DNA from: Capsicum annuum
Lineage: Eukaryota > Streptophyta > Magnoliopsida > Solanales > Solanaceae
Direction: 5' to 3'
Assembly: GCF_002878395.1 (NCBI RefSeq)
Contig: NC_061121.1
Span: 44,445,133-44,509,132, forward strand
Length of the DNA stretch: 64,000 nucleotides
The notes under the pieces were generated by a model. That model ran no database searches and was not told the origin of the DNA. It worked only from the letters and a program-made list of their open reading frames with translations. This document shows, piece after piece, positions 1 through 12,172 of the stretch (position 1 is its first letter; every line of letters begins with the position of its first letter). The position numbers and the translations under genes are program-made.

Positions 1-1696
1 ACACTCCTTAGGGTTTCAGCACAAAAATCAACATATCTTTAGATTTAACCGTAGCTTTTCCTTAAATCTTCAAGAATCAGAATCCCCATTGCGAGGGCTA
101 CAAGAAGCACCCATCAATCGTACTTATAGCATATCTAATGCGAGAATTCATTTAAAAGCTTCTAATTTAAGGTATGTGGAGTTTATCCTAAAACTACATG
201 GGTTTGTTGAAAACGCTCAATTATGATTTAAAGATCATCAACCATGAATTTGTTAAAGAGGTTTTGAAATCCATGAATTTATTATGCTTATTGCATGTTT
301 ATGATATTGTTGTTTTGGCCTTTAGGCCTTATCCCCTTAAATTGATTTACACATATAAGTATATGTATGAAACTTGAAATTGAAGATTTATTTGAGGGAA
401 CAAATAATAAAAATCCCTATCTTGTGATAACTTTATGTTTATGATTTTATTGTGATTGATTGAAATGCATGATTTATGGCTTGAAAGTAGTTTACTCAAA
501 TACCATAGTATTTTGAGCATGATTTGGAGATTGAAGAGAGGGAGTTTCTTGATGTAAATATATTTTGTTAAAAGAGAAAGATTTGCATGAGATTAAGAGT
601 TTTGACATGGCCACCTTGCATCATTAAAAGTTTGACAAAGAGTAGCATACATGTGTTTACATGAGTTTTAGAGAAAAAGTTCTTTGAAATGATTTATTGA
701 TAAAGTAGTCTCGAATTTATGGTTTGAAAATAGAGATTGTAATATGCTAACAATGGCTCAGAGATGTGACATGCAAGTCAATGGTATGACGATACCATAA
801 GTATGTATGCCATAACAGAGTATGTTTTCAGAGAATGCATGTTTTAAAGAGTTAAAAATGGTCTTAAAGAAGGTTAGGTGGTCACCTAAAGAAGGCTTGA
901 GTTCAAGTAAATCTTTTCCTAAAACTGTGACTTGTCGATCCAGGTATATTACTTTTATGTTGGCGACAGCCATGTGGCTTAGCAGAGTCAAAGACTCCAA
1001 GCCTTGTGGCACATTTGGGTTGGAGGCTTCCCACTGAGTCAACGAAGGATTCCATATAGCCCATGGAATTTCAGAGTTGTAGCGTATACCACCTAGCACC
1101 GAAGTAAACCAAATAGTGTCACTGAGTTTAAATGATTTTACAGAGTCTTTCGAAAATGCCCATGTGATTCCCTACCATATGCTATGGGTATGAACTCTTT
1201 GAAATTGCTCTCATATGTGTTGTATATAAATTATTATTTTGGATTTGCTCTACATACCAATACAATTGTATTGACCCCCTACCTCCCAGGTTTGAAGGCT
1301 CAGTCTAGAGGTCTGGCTAATCAGTAGAGTCTCCAGAGAGAAGTAATCTGTGCAGTGGTGAGCCATCTTTGTTCCATAAGGCCTGTTATATTAGATTATG
1401 TTATTCCTTTATTTTGGTCTACTCGGGGCCTTGTCCCAGCTTTTCAGACAGTTGTCTTTAGATTTAGTAGAGATTTTGCAGACTGTTCCAGATGTGGTTT
1501 AGTTGATTTTGGATTTCATTCCTTATTGTTAAACTGAATCAAGAGTATGACTATGTTTCCACATTAGATTATAATTCCATATTTTCTTTTATTATATGAA
1601 TGTTGCGCATGATTACCATTTTAGATAGAGCAGGATGTCCGAGCTTTCATAGTTTGAGATTTTCGTCACGGTGAGGCCTTAGTTCAGGTTGTGACA
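1..1696 (+). repeat. 5' LTR of element 1 (partial)
   Basis: Repeats in the 3' LTR from about 6505. It ends in GTGACA four bases before the primer site. It contains a TATA-like box and a 16-nt palindrome (separate entry) and the conserved block around 1009-1039 seen in the other LTRs. Open frames such as the ones at 758-1099 or 1355-1537 have no recognisable product and are not called. Confidence 0.85.
1223..1273 (+). promoter_or_regulatory. Putative LTR core promoter: TATA box plus palindrome
   Basis: TATATAAAT at 1223-1231 is followed about 27 nt later by the perfect 16-nt palindrome CAATACAATTGTATTG at 1258-1273, then a run of GACCCCCT. The same order (TATA, about 30 nt, CARTAC-N4-GTATTG-like, GACCCC) occurs in LTRs of elements 2, 3 and 4. 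Spacing suits a transcription start within or near the palindrome. The start site is inferred, not shown. Confidence 0.5.
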
Positions 1697-1700
1697 AACT

Positions 1701-1712
1701 TGGTATCAGAGC
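1701..1712 (+). other. Primer-binding site, initiator-Met tRNA type
   Basis: TGGTATCAGAGC lies four bases after the 5' LTR end and is the standard plant sequence complementary to the 3' end of initiator tRNA-Met. It primes minus-strand DNA synthesis. It is intact here, whereas elements 2, 3 and 4 carry decayed versions. Confidence 0.92.
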
Positions 1713-4700
1713 ACGGTTCATGGTCCCAAGGTATCTGCGAAATTGCATCGGGTCGAGTATTGTTTAAGGGTGTGTAGTGCGCCACATTATAGGTAGGAGG
1801 GTACTAGGAATTTAAGAATATTTTTCTTTCTACATGTTCTAGTTCAGGCAATGGAGTTAGAATGTTCCTCTTTTATACTCTAATTCATGCCATGGTGTTG
1901 CCCATATGAAAGTAAAGTTATCCCAATTCTTTCCTTACATTGATGTGCTCAGATATGTCTTATTGTTGAGGTGAATCAAGTACAGAATTTTAGAATTTAA
2001 ATGGAATGGTCTTTTTTGATTGAGCCATATAAGATTTTTAAATTGTACAAGGACTTGTGATGAGTTCGTTAGTGCGTCAGAGTGTATTGATTCTAGTCTA
2101 AGCTTTGATTATGATAAAATTGTCCTTTTTAGCCTGCAGTATTAAATGTATTCAGTCCCTTTCAAAATTTATATTGCAGACGTCATGGTTCTGGGGAAAT
2201 GATGTGTAGCAAAATATTGGAACTACATTTCCACCTGAGTAGTAGTATGAGTTAAGTGTCGGTGTCATGACCTATTAGTAATCATGTTGGACCAAGAAGA
2301 AAGTGATGTGAAGTCACAAAGTTAGAAGTTAGAGTGAGACTGACTTTTGTGTAAGTAAATATTTTATTTGAATAACGGATGTTTGAGGATTATTTACCCC
2401 TTTATAGTGATAGACTAATGTGGTAGCTAGTGGCACATGTCGATTGTATGGTCGTCTGTGGGGGGAGTGTTTGACTCAGATTTTTATTCATATAGAGTAC
2501 GATATGCATTCTTAGATCATTGATTATTGTGTGTCCAGTTTCTATCTCTTGTAATCTTGTTATCATTGTGTTGTTGAAACTGAAAGTCTAGTGAAGTTGT
2601 GTGGGACTCTTTCGATTCACTAGCATAGTTGTCTTGTCATTCATCCCTTTTCTTGTTCAAAACATAAAAGTCAAAGGCTAGTGGAGCCGTGTGGGGCCTA
2701 TTTCGATTCACTAGCAACTTGTTGTTCATATTGTTGTTCTTGTATTGGTTGGAGCTGGGGTTTAGTGGCATAATGGAAAGAAAATTATTAAGGGTGATTT
2801 ATTGAGTATATGTACAACTTAATCTTTTTGCATGAGATTGAGTTGGTAATAAAGTGATACATTCTTGTGTGTTAGTTTAGTAGAAGGCAGAGAAGGAGTT
2901 ATATGTTAAGATGAATTGTTCTTTGCTTGAAGTACGAAAAGAGTTGTTGACGGTGTTTGTTGTGCAAGAAGATTATAGGTTATTGATGAAGGTACTTGGT
3001 GGATGAGTGTAGTTAATTTAGGCATCTCTGAGATTGCAAGAGGGAGTTTAATTGAAACTTATAGAGTTGTGGACTAAGTTTAGTTGTAAGGGATAGATAT
3101 TAATGGTGTGTAGAAGGAGGATGTGTTAATGGATTTTTAATAGGGTAGGCTATATGATTATGGTCGATTGTTATTTTTATGGAGTTCTAGTGTACTAGTG
3201 TTTTTTGTTGTTTTATTTCATTTTTTTCTTTCCAAGTGAGAATTGTGTGTAAGGTTGGATTGTAAACCATGTTTAGCACTAGACATTAATTTTGAATATT
3301 TCATGGCCATGAAGGTAGATGTGATGATTTCTTGGTTAATGATTCTAGTTATAGGGAAGTGATCTAAAAGGCTTAGACAGCTTACGCAACAGATTAAGTT
3401 TATTTGAGTCGTAGTGAAGTACGATGTTATATGTATGATGTAGAAATATGCCCAAAGAGATATGGAGTTATGGCATTTTCTAAGGTTATTGTATGTTGTG
3501 TGTGGCTAGTAGTATCGTTAAGTTGCCAGATGAAGAAAGACTAGTTAGATGGCACATGGCATTCTTAATGGCCAAGTTAAGAAGTTATGATTAATGATGT
3601 TGAGGCTTTTTATATAATCTTGATTCTCATAGTTTAGAAATATAAGTTTGCAGGCATGATGCTGGTAGACTATGATAGAAGTGGTATGGTCCGTCAAAGG
3701 TTTGGAGATTTCTATGTTTAGTGTTAGGAGAATCTAAGTTGGTGAGTGTTTAAGCTATTATATGATGACTTTTGGGGCTATAGAAACCTAAGTGTTGAAT
3801 CTTAGAATGAGGTACTAGCATTGATTGCTATACATAAAGATACCGTCTTACAGGGTAAGTTAAGTTTTATGTGTATTGTGATATCCCCGACTCTAGAGTA
3901 AAGTGATTTTACTTTATACCAGAATGTATATAGTGGTTCACAAACTTAGAGTAATGGCTTAAGTCTAAGGGGGAGCTGATAGAACAAGTAACCAAGTCAA
4001 GTTTTCAGATGCTAATAGGTGAGCCAGTAAGTTGTGGAATTGGTCGTGAGAAAGAACGATGCTCAATCTATTCTTATTTCAGCAGCTTACTTCAGTTATT
4101 CCGATATATACTCATGCTTTATGTTTCAGCTTCATGATCATAGTTCGTGTTCATTCATATGATAGGAATCATGTACTCTCCTAGTTCCTAGTATGATGAG
4201 TTCCCAGTTTGTTCAGCAGTCAGAATCACTTTCCGTAAGTTATGAATTCCAAAAATTCAGGCATGCAGTTCATGACTCTTGTGCACATGTGATACTCTTA
4301 ACGATCAGTAAAAAATTCAGATTTATATCAGGTACGTCCTCAGATTAGATCTCCTTAATGAGTCCATGACTTGAGTACTCTATTCGTCATGCCTCAGTAG
4401 GGTATCAAGTTATGCTTAGTACTCCCCTCATGTTCCGGATTCCGGTATTACAATTTTTCAAAGACCTTTTCCCTTAGGTCGAGATAGTGATGATGAATAG
4501 TTGTCTAGATAGGAAAGAGTAAACATTTCTTGTTGATGAAAGACGGTTATGTGCTTATTTTAGTTAAGGTAGTAATTGTGGAGTAAGATTGAGGCCAAGT
4601 CTTTGATACATGTCAAGGTTAGTTGAACTCTTATGTGTTATATTTAGGAAAAACTATTGTGTGCCTGTTTTATGTAAGTCCATAACTTGAAAGAATTTTG

Positions 4701-5942
4701 AGGTGATGTTTCGTGTATGGCTTGGTTAGTAGAGAATATTTCATGTGTATTAGCTAAATAGTGCTGGGAAGTTGTTATGGATAGAAGTATTACGGAATAT
4801 GAGAAAGATGCTTTATGAGTGTTTGTTTAGAAGAGTATATGTGGGTATGAAGATAGGCTTGAATGTCATGTTTGTAAACATACGAATAGATGCTTTGTGT
4901 GTTTGAGAATGTCTAATGCAAAGTTAAAGGTTATTGCTGGAGTGGCTATAAGAATTATCCATGAGATGAGGAATTGTGAAATGCAGGGTGTACTGAATTA
5001 ATGATTCTGACTAGTACTACGGTATTATGTGGTGCGTCTTGTGATTTTGAGTTAGTCTTGAAGATGGTGAGGGGATTTAGTCCAGTTTAGACATTAGTAG
5101 ATGGAAATATCAGAGGCCATGTGACAAACAAATTGGAATCAATGAGCATGGTGTTTAAGGGGAAAATATAGTTGAGAGAGTATTTTAGAAGTGTGGCTAA
5201 CCTTGAAAGTAACAAGTTGCATTGCCTAAGGTTTGGTAATTCTATCCTTGTTTATGATTTACCTGTCTATACTTCGTGCTATAGAGTACTGTCAATGTTG
5301 TGATCCCGTAGTTTGATGTGTGGTGTAAATTGTGCACAAGATCCTTTGCTCCCTAATGCTTCTAGGACTTCTTTAGAAAGAGTGTTGAAGAGATACTCTA
5401 GTTAAGTATAAGTGTCCAGTATAATTCCGTTTGTATATCCAGCAATTCAGACAAATTACCATAGTTTAAGACCTTTTTAGCCAGTCCAACTATCCGAAGT
5501 CCAATACGTATGACCATCCAAAAAGATAATCTACTCCATACGTGTAAGTTGTGAACCCAGTTCAGTCCAAGCATCATGTTTTAGATTCAGTTATTTAGTC
5601 ATGACTTAGTTCATAAGAGTTCTACACATAATGTAAAATTTTTCTAGCTATTTTAGATCAGACAGCGTAATACCATTGTACGATGTAAATCTTGTAGCCT
5701 CATCATTCGTACTTACATAAGTTATCACTTCCAAATGCAATGTGTGTGATTTGAGCATAAACACTTTGGGGAGAATCCTAAACTCTCAGCATGAATCAGC
5801 TCCTTAAAATAAGTAAGGGCAAGTTTGCTCAGAATTCAACTCATGATAGAGGTTTAAATATTTCAGATCAATTATATACTTTCTTAGAAGACACATCATT
5901 TCCGCGATATTCCATACCTTTAAGCTTTAATGTTCCTACGCA

Positions 5943-5977
5943 TCATTCGGGAATGAATGATCCCAAGGAGGAGATAA
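5943..5977 (+). other. Hairpin and polypurine tract before 3' LTR
   Basis: TCATTC (5943-5948), loop GGGAAT, GAATGA (5955-5960), then 17 nt containing the purine run AAGGAGGAGATAA up to the LTR at 5978. The purine tract primes plus-strand synthesis. The hairpin recurs at the same spacing in elements 2, 3 and 4. Confidence 0.75.
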
Positions 5978-8204
5978 TGCAACACCCCGCATTTCGGGCT
6001 AGAACGAAAACCATCGTTTCTATCTGTAGATGATCCAAAAGCTATAAATCCTATGCAAATTTGTCATGTTAATCAATTTTGTAGTGTGGGAACCTATTTG
6101 AGCTTGAATTGAGATCATAAAGGTCCCCAAACTCAAGGACGAGTTGAAAGTTTTCCTATCGTTCGAGTTTGAGTGAGCATCAAAACTTAGGTCAAATTCA
6201 ATGAACCATAAATCTTAGTATATAATGAATTAGAGGACTACTCTATATCAAAATAAAGCTCTTCAAATTAGCTTTCCAACGATACCAATTATGTCAAAAT
6301 TCGATACGCGAGCAAAAGGTGATAGCCATTTTCGTGACTGAGATAGTAGCATCATGCGATTAGGATGCGACACATGCTCTGTAACATGCACCCTATTTCC
6401 AGGTTTTATTTTCGCATTTTAAAGGGCAAAAGCTATTCAGCCATAACACAGGATTAAACTCCCCAGACACAAAAATAACATTACTTTCTCTCAAAATCAA
6501 CAAGAATACTCCTTAGGGTTTCAACCCAAAAATCAACATATCTCAAGATTTAACGGTATCTTTTCCTTAATTATTCAAGAATCAGAATCTCCATTGCGAG
6601 GGCTACAAAAATCACCTATCAACCATATTTATAGCATTCCTAACGCAAGAGTTCATTCAAAATCTTCTAATTTAAGGTACGTGGGGTTTATCCTAAAACT
6701 ACATGGTCTTGTTAAAAACACTCAATTATGATTTAAAGATCATCAAGCATGAATTCATTAAAGGGGTTTTGAAATCCATCATTTTATTATGCTTATTGCA
6801 TGTTTAATGATATTGTTGTTTTGGTCTTTAGGCCTTATCCCCTTAAATTGATTTACACATATAAGTATATGTATGAAACTTGAAATTCAGGATTTGTTTC
6901 AGAGAACAAATAATGAAAATCTCTCTCTTATGATAAGTTTATGTTTATGATTTTATGGTGATTGATTAAAATGCATGATTTATGGCTTGAAAATAGTTTA
7001 CTCAAATACCTTAGTATTTTAAGCATGATTTAGAGATTTAAGAGTGGGAGTTTCTTGATGTAACTATATTTTGTTAAAAGTGAAAGATTTGCATGAGATT
7101 AAGAGTTTTGACATGGCCACCTTGCATCATTAAAAGTTTGACAAAGAGAGTTGCATACATGTGTTTACATGAGTTTTAGAGAAAGAGTTCTTTGAAATGA
7201 TATATTGATATAGTGGTCCCGAATTTATTCTTTGAAAAAAGAGATTGTAATGTGCTAATAATTACTCATAGATGTGACTTGCAAGTCAATGGTTTGACGA
7301 TACCATAAGTATATATGCCATAACAGAGTATGTTTTTAGAGAATGCATGTTTTAAAGAGTTAAAAATGGGCTTAAAGAGGAGTAGGTGGTTACCTAAATA
7401 AGGCTTGAGTTCAAGTAACTCTTAGACTAAAATCGTGATTTGCCGATCCGGGTATATTATTTTTACGCTGGCGACGACCGTGTGGCGTTGCAGATTTAGA
7501 GACTCCAACCCTTGCGGCACACTTGGGATGGAGGCTTCACCGCCGAGTAAATGGCAGATTACATGTAGCCTATGGAATTTCAGAGTTGTAGGGTATAACA
7601 CCTAGCACAGAAATTAAACAAAGAGTGTCACAGAGTTCAGATGATTTTATAGAGTCTTTCGAAAATGCCCATGTTATTCCTTACCATATGATATGTTTAT
7701 GAACTATTTAAATTTCTCTCATATATGTTGAATATAAATTATTGTTTTGGATTTACTCTGCGTACCGTTACAATGTTATTGACCCCCTACCTCCTAAGTT
7801 CGGAGGCTCAGTCTAGGGGCACGGCTAATAAGTAGAGTATCCATAGAGAAGTGATTCGTGTAGTGGTGAGCCTTTGTTGTTCTAGAAGGCCTATTATTTT
7901 AGATTATGTTATTCCTTTGTTTTTGTCTACTTGGGGCCTTGTCCCATCTTTTCAGATAGTTGTCTTTAGATCATGTAGTAGAGATTTTACAGACTATTCC
8001 AGATGTGGTTTAGTTGATTTATGATTTTATTCCTTATTGTTAAACTGAATCCAGTGTATGACCATGTTTCCATATTAGATTATAATTCCGCATTTTTTTA
8101 TTATAAAAAAGTTGTGATGATTACCACATCAAACAGAGTAGGACATCCGAGTCTTCATAGTTCGGGATGTCCGTCATGGCCAGGCCCTAGTTCAGATCGT
8201 GACA
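5978..8204 (+). repeat. 3' LTR of element 1 (2227 bp)
   Basis: Starts TGCAACACCCCGC directly after the purine tract and ends TCGTGACA. It matches the 5' LTR along the shared 1.7 kb with scattered substitutions. The TATA region is near 7727 and the post-TATA palindrome (7767-7781) is degraded relative to the 5' LTR. A hairpin-compatible block (ACTTGG/CCGAGT) is at 7521-7548. Confidence 0.88.
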
Positions 8205-9296
8205 TTTTAAATCTTGCAAAGAGATGATAAATGCCTAAGTTTTCTTGTGATTTCAAAGTGATGACCCTATTGTGATGTTACGAGATTTATAGGTGGTCAT
8301 ATGTATGTTTTAAATATGATGGGCTATGAATTTGATATGATATGGACTTGCAAGTCAGGGTATGATGATACCCGGTGATAGTATGCCCTTAACGGAATAA
8401 TTGATGGATGTTTTTAATGCATGATAAATTGTTTTAAAGAACTAAAATTGGTCTTAAAGAGAGGTACATGGTTACCCAAAGAAGGATTTTGAGTGTAAGG
8501 GCTCATCACCGAAATAATTGAATTTGCCGACTCGGGTGATATGATTGGCTAAAGCCAATGTATACGTGTCCTCGAGACGCTTGTATTCTAGAATTGAATT
8601 TTAGGACTCCAATATATGCGGCATACTTGGATTGGGGGCTTGGACGCCGAGTTGATGGTGAATTCCATATAGCCCATTGGATCGTAGAAATATAGCATGT
8701 ATCGTCTATCTCTGGATTAATATAAAGAGTTAGACATATTTTCAAAGAGGTTGCATGGAGTTCACTAAAGTATGACCATGTATTTTTACTTACGTACTAT
8801 TATTATTGACTTTATGAAATGCTCTCCCTTATTTTGTATTAAAACAAGTTATTTCGAGTTGTTTGACATACCAGTACAACTGTATTGACCCCCTATATTT
8901 CAGGATTCTGAGACACAGTCCTGGGTCCTGATAAGCAGTAGATTGTCTTGTCAGGTGTTTGCAGTAGGTTCCATTAATTTGGAAGACCTGTATTAGAACT
9001 TGTTATTGTTCTTTCATTTGGATTCATGGTCCGACTAGGGGCCTTGTCCCAAATATTAGACTGATGTCATTTCAGTTATTAGAGATTTCGCAGACTAGTG
9101 TTAGGTGTTGTGGATCTTGATGAACTCATTTCAGTATTGAGTAGTTTGAAATAAAAGTGACCATGATTCCGTTTTGTTTGTATTTCCGCATTATATCTTT
9201 GTATATGAATGGTGTATGTTTGCAAGTTAGAAGGCCTCGCGGGCCTTCAAGGTTTGGGATACCCGTCACAGCTACGGCCTGTTTTGAGTCATGGCA
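8205..9296 (+). repeat. Truncated LTR of a related family
   Basis: Shares with the flanking LTRs the order of blocks: a tract near 8340-8400, the ACTTGG/CCGAGT block at 8625-8652, GTATTGACCCCC near 8890, GGGGCCTTGTCCC near 9035, and an ATGGCA end at 9296 matching the usual GTGACA. It begins exactly where element 1 ends, so element 1 most likely inserted into this LTR and its left part is outside the window. Its right edge abuts Copia-derived sequence, so it may be a solo LTR. Confidence 0.7.
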
Positions 9297-10740
9297 GATT
9301 CACCCATGTACATCCATCACTAAATAAGATATAGTCTCCTTCATGGGTCTTTATCAAGAGGAGGTCTTAAATTTCTCACGTCACAAGCTTTGATCAGCCA
9401 TAATTGTCACCCCTAACTTAGTTTCTTCCTCATTGTTTGCTTTCATCAACAATCAGTTTTTAGTCTTGGAAACTCATTTCAACTTGAGTTCCCATAAGGG
9501 TGACATAGGAAGAATCAAATTTTTCTTTGTCCACTGGTAATCTATCCTTTTTTCTTCTGGATATAGGAAGGTTTCTCGTGTCTTTTTCAGTTACTATTCT
9601 AGATGGACATACTCCACCTGTGTGACCATTTATTCCATAATGGGTGCGTCATCTTCTATCACCATTATGGACATATCTTCTTCTTGCTCAAATTTATCTG
9701 AATCACTGAAGGAGTCTCCCCAAGCAGACAATACCTGATTGTCAACTTTATCAGCTTCATCTTTCCTTGTATACTTTACAGGGTTCCTTCATAGCAACTT
9801 GTTTCACATAACCCTTGTACTCAACTTTGTGCATAGGACAATCCTTAATGTAAAGACCCACCTTCCCACATTTCTGACGGGTGCAATTTACCTTTCCTTC
9901 CCTAATGTACATGCTGGATTCTCCCCTTCTAGGTAGAGCACCTGACTTTCTCAAGTCTTTGAGGAACTGTTTTGCTATATATGCAGTTTTATCATCCTCA
10001 TCACTATTAGTCTCCTTGGTTTCCTATAGGGCCAGACTCTTCTCCATCTTGTGCTCACTCTTGGACCTGTCCTGTATCTTCATAATCTCATAAGTCTTGA
10101 TATTTCCAATCAACTCATCCATGGTAATATTTTCAGATTCCTTGATTTAGTGACGGCATTAACTTTACCATCCTATTTCTTGGGAAGGATGCTTAAAATC
10201 TTTCGAACTTGTTTGGTGGTTCTAATATCCTTTCCCAAACGGTGAAGCTCATTGGTTATTGCTTTGAAACTAGTGTTCATCTCCTGAATAGATTCTCCTA
10301 CTCTCATGGTAAAAGTCTCATATTGGGTGTTTTGCGTATCTACCTTTGACTCTTTCACCTGACTTGTTCCCTCATGGGCTATTTCAATGCAGTCCCAGAT
10401 CTCTTTGGCAGTCTAACAAGTAGAGATCATATTGTACTCATCAGGACAAAATGCCTCCAACAAGCAGCTTTTTAGCTCTGTAGTTCTTCTCAATCTTCTT
10501 CCTATCAGTTTCATCAAATTCCTTTTTACTCCAAGGAAATTGTGAAGTCACTTCACCAACGTTTACAGTTCTTGTGGAAATAAAAGGACCGTCTTCAATA
10601 ACATCCTACAATTCAGAATCTTCAGCGAAGATAAAGGCATCACTCTAGTCTTCCACAACCCATGATATTCTCCATTGAACCTAGGCAGTCTAGTAGTCGA
10701 CAGGCCTTCTTCAAGATTTGGAGAAGCAGCCATATTCATG
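9297..10740 (-). pseudogene. Copia-type gag remnant (UBN2-like domain, CCHC knuckle)
   Basis: Reading leftward from about 10735, the minus strand starts with a gag N-terminus of the kind common in Solanaceae Copia elements (MAASPNLEEG, then RFNGEYHGLW). It continues into a UBN2-like region (10173-10358, including YETFTMRVGE and HRLGKDI) and a zinc knuckle near 9837-9888 (KCGKVGLYIKDCP, where the usual His is Leu). Stops and frameshifts break the frame throughout. The 9297-9750 part looks like the following gag/protease linker. RT and integrase are absent because the sequence is cut at the LTR fragment. The gag lies just downstream of the matching LTR at 10790-11570. Confidence 0.8.
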
Positions 10741-10789
10741 ATCCTTACAAGGTGTTAACCGTTTTCAGGAAGAGCTTTGTCATATACCA

Positions 10790-11570
10790 ATTAAAGAGTT
10801 AACGTGAGTTGGCCTCCAACTTTGGGACGTGGTCCCAAATAATCTCAAACAGAAACAAACTAAACAATAAAGTACGAGAAAGAGAAAGTAAAAGATACAA
10901 CAATTTTACGTGGAAACTCCTTGCTCAAAGGAGAAAAACTACGACCTACCTCAAGAATTTCTAAGCTCCATTAATATTCAAGCAACTTGAATACAACTCC
11001 ATTGCATCCAGGATGAACCTCCTAATTCTTTCTCCTAGTAATAACTCTATTAAAAATAGAACTTGTAGCAACTCTACTGCACACCACCCAGCCAACTCTA
11101 ACTGAGTTGACTAGCTAACTCTAGCTTCATTATCACCTAACTCTAGATGATAATAAGGAGTATGGAACTAAGAACACCAACACCTACTAATAACAACAAA
11201 AATAATAGGCAATGTTTATAAATATTGTACAACGACTCTAATACAACAAGAAAATAAAAATACTATTTTGCGAGCTATTAGTTCCCTATTGCGAATGAGT
11301 CTTTCATTCAAGAGCTTCAAGAGAGATATTTTGTTTTGAGCGTATGAAAGATTGATATTCTTGTTGTGGAAAATGATCGATATATTTATGACGCAAGAAT
11401 ACCTAGAAAGAGTCCCACTAGCTGAATAAAAAGTGCAACAGCTTTTCCTACCAACTTTTGTACTTTCATCCGGCTGTACAGTTGACTGTAACAGTGACAT
11501 ATAGACCCAACCAAATCTATTAGTAGTCGCTTCTTTGTCATCACACATTTTCAGGAACTAAGTCCCAACA
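10790..11570 (-). repeat. Copia LTR (about 781 bp)
   Basis: On the minus strand it begins TGTTGGGACTTAGTTCC at 11570, a typical Copia LTR start. It ends next to a decayed primer site (about 10776-10789, GCTTTGTCATATACCA on the plus strand, compare GCTCTGATACCA). It precedes the gag remnant in the correct orientation, so it is the 5' LTR. The 3' LTR is not in the window. The 110-residue minus frame at 11216-11548 lies inside it and is not called. Confidence 0.7.
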
Positions 11571-11887
11571 TATAATTTGCCAATCATCAAAACTAAGGAC
11601 TTAATAGTATTAATATTGATTGTAGCGTCAGTCCAAAATTTCTTACATAACATTTTGTATATTGATGTAATATGGTCTAACCCAAAAATCATAGTATTGA
11701 TGATGCCTTATAATTACAAAATGATGTGTAATGTCTGAATATGGTTTGCAATGAAAAGGCAAATGGTGAATGCATATGATGATGTATTCGTTTATGTAGT
11801 GGTGTTTAAGATCCTCTCAAATTCCATAATTAAGACATTAATGCATAAAGTTGTAACTTAGTGTTCATAGTTCGTTGCATAATTCGG
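11571..11887. other. Flank without recognisable feature
   Basis: AT-rich sequence between the Copia LTR and the RNase H remnant. No coding signal, RNA gene or repeat structure is visible. Confidence 0.5.
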
Positions 11888-12172
11888 GGGGTTTTCCGGA
11901 GAAAAAACTGACATATAGTTGAAATGGCTTTGACTTTGGTGATAAATAATGGAGTACCAAAGCATCTATGGGTTGAAGCATTCACTACATCCTGAATTTC
12001 AGCTTGATTGTTGTATCCAACACCTAAAGGGGTAGAAAAAGCATAAATAAGGTTGCCTTTACTATCTCTATGTATATCTCCTGTTCCAATTCTTCATTTT
12101 TATTCTTTAGTGTACTACCATCAGTATTCAATTTAACCATGGAAGGAGGGGGTTTGTACCACAAATTTGAAT
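11888..12172 (-). pseudogene. RNase H-like domain remnant (LINE/RVT_3 type)
   Basis: The minus strand reads KPPPSMVKLNTDGS (about 12160-12120). After a frame change come IHRDSKGNLIYAF, PLGVGYNNQAE and further residues. This is the start of the plant RNase H-like domain found at the C-terminus of LINE polyproteins and in related stand-alone genes (LNTDGS holds the first catalytic Asp; NNQAE holds the catalytic Glu). At least one frameshift separates the halves. No reverse transcriptase is seen next to it. Confidence 0.7.

Larger units (their letters stand above)
1697..5977 (+). other. Non-coding internal region of element 1
   Basis: No open frame resembles a retroelement protein. Segments near 1782-1818, 1910-1938, 2267-2330, 2590-2650, 4590-4615 and 5360-5410 match, inverted and in the same order, element 3 segments near 44911-44950, 44786-44817, 44459, 44398, 43995-44140, 42206 and 41515. 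The interior is therefore a preserved family sequence rather than random filler. The first 130 bp after the PBS also resemble the leader of the coding element 4. Confidence 0.8.
1..8204 (+). mobile_element. Element 1: LARD-like non-autonomous LTR retrotransposon (5' end outside window)
   Basis: Positions 1-1696 and about 6505-8204 are direct repeats, so they are read as the two LTRs. A primer site follows the first LTR and a polypurine tract precedes the second. The 4281-bp interior (1697-5977) shows no gag, protease, RT or integrase in any frame. Stretches of the interior match, in reverse orientation, element 3 at 40772-45029 and, in part, element 2. Such elements would depend on proteins supplied in trans. 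About 527 bp of the 5' LTR lies upstream of the window, judged from the 3' LTR. The element is inserted in an older LTR whose remainder continues at 8205. Confidence 0.85.

Noticed and set aside
11216..11548. 110-residue minus-strand frame
   Set aside because: Entirely within the Copia LTR, with no domain signal.
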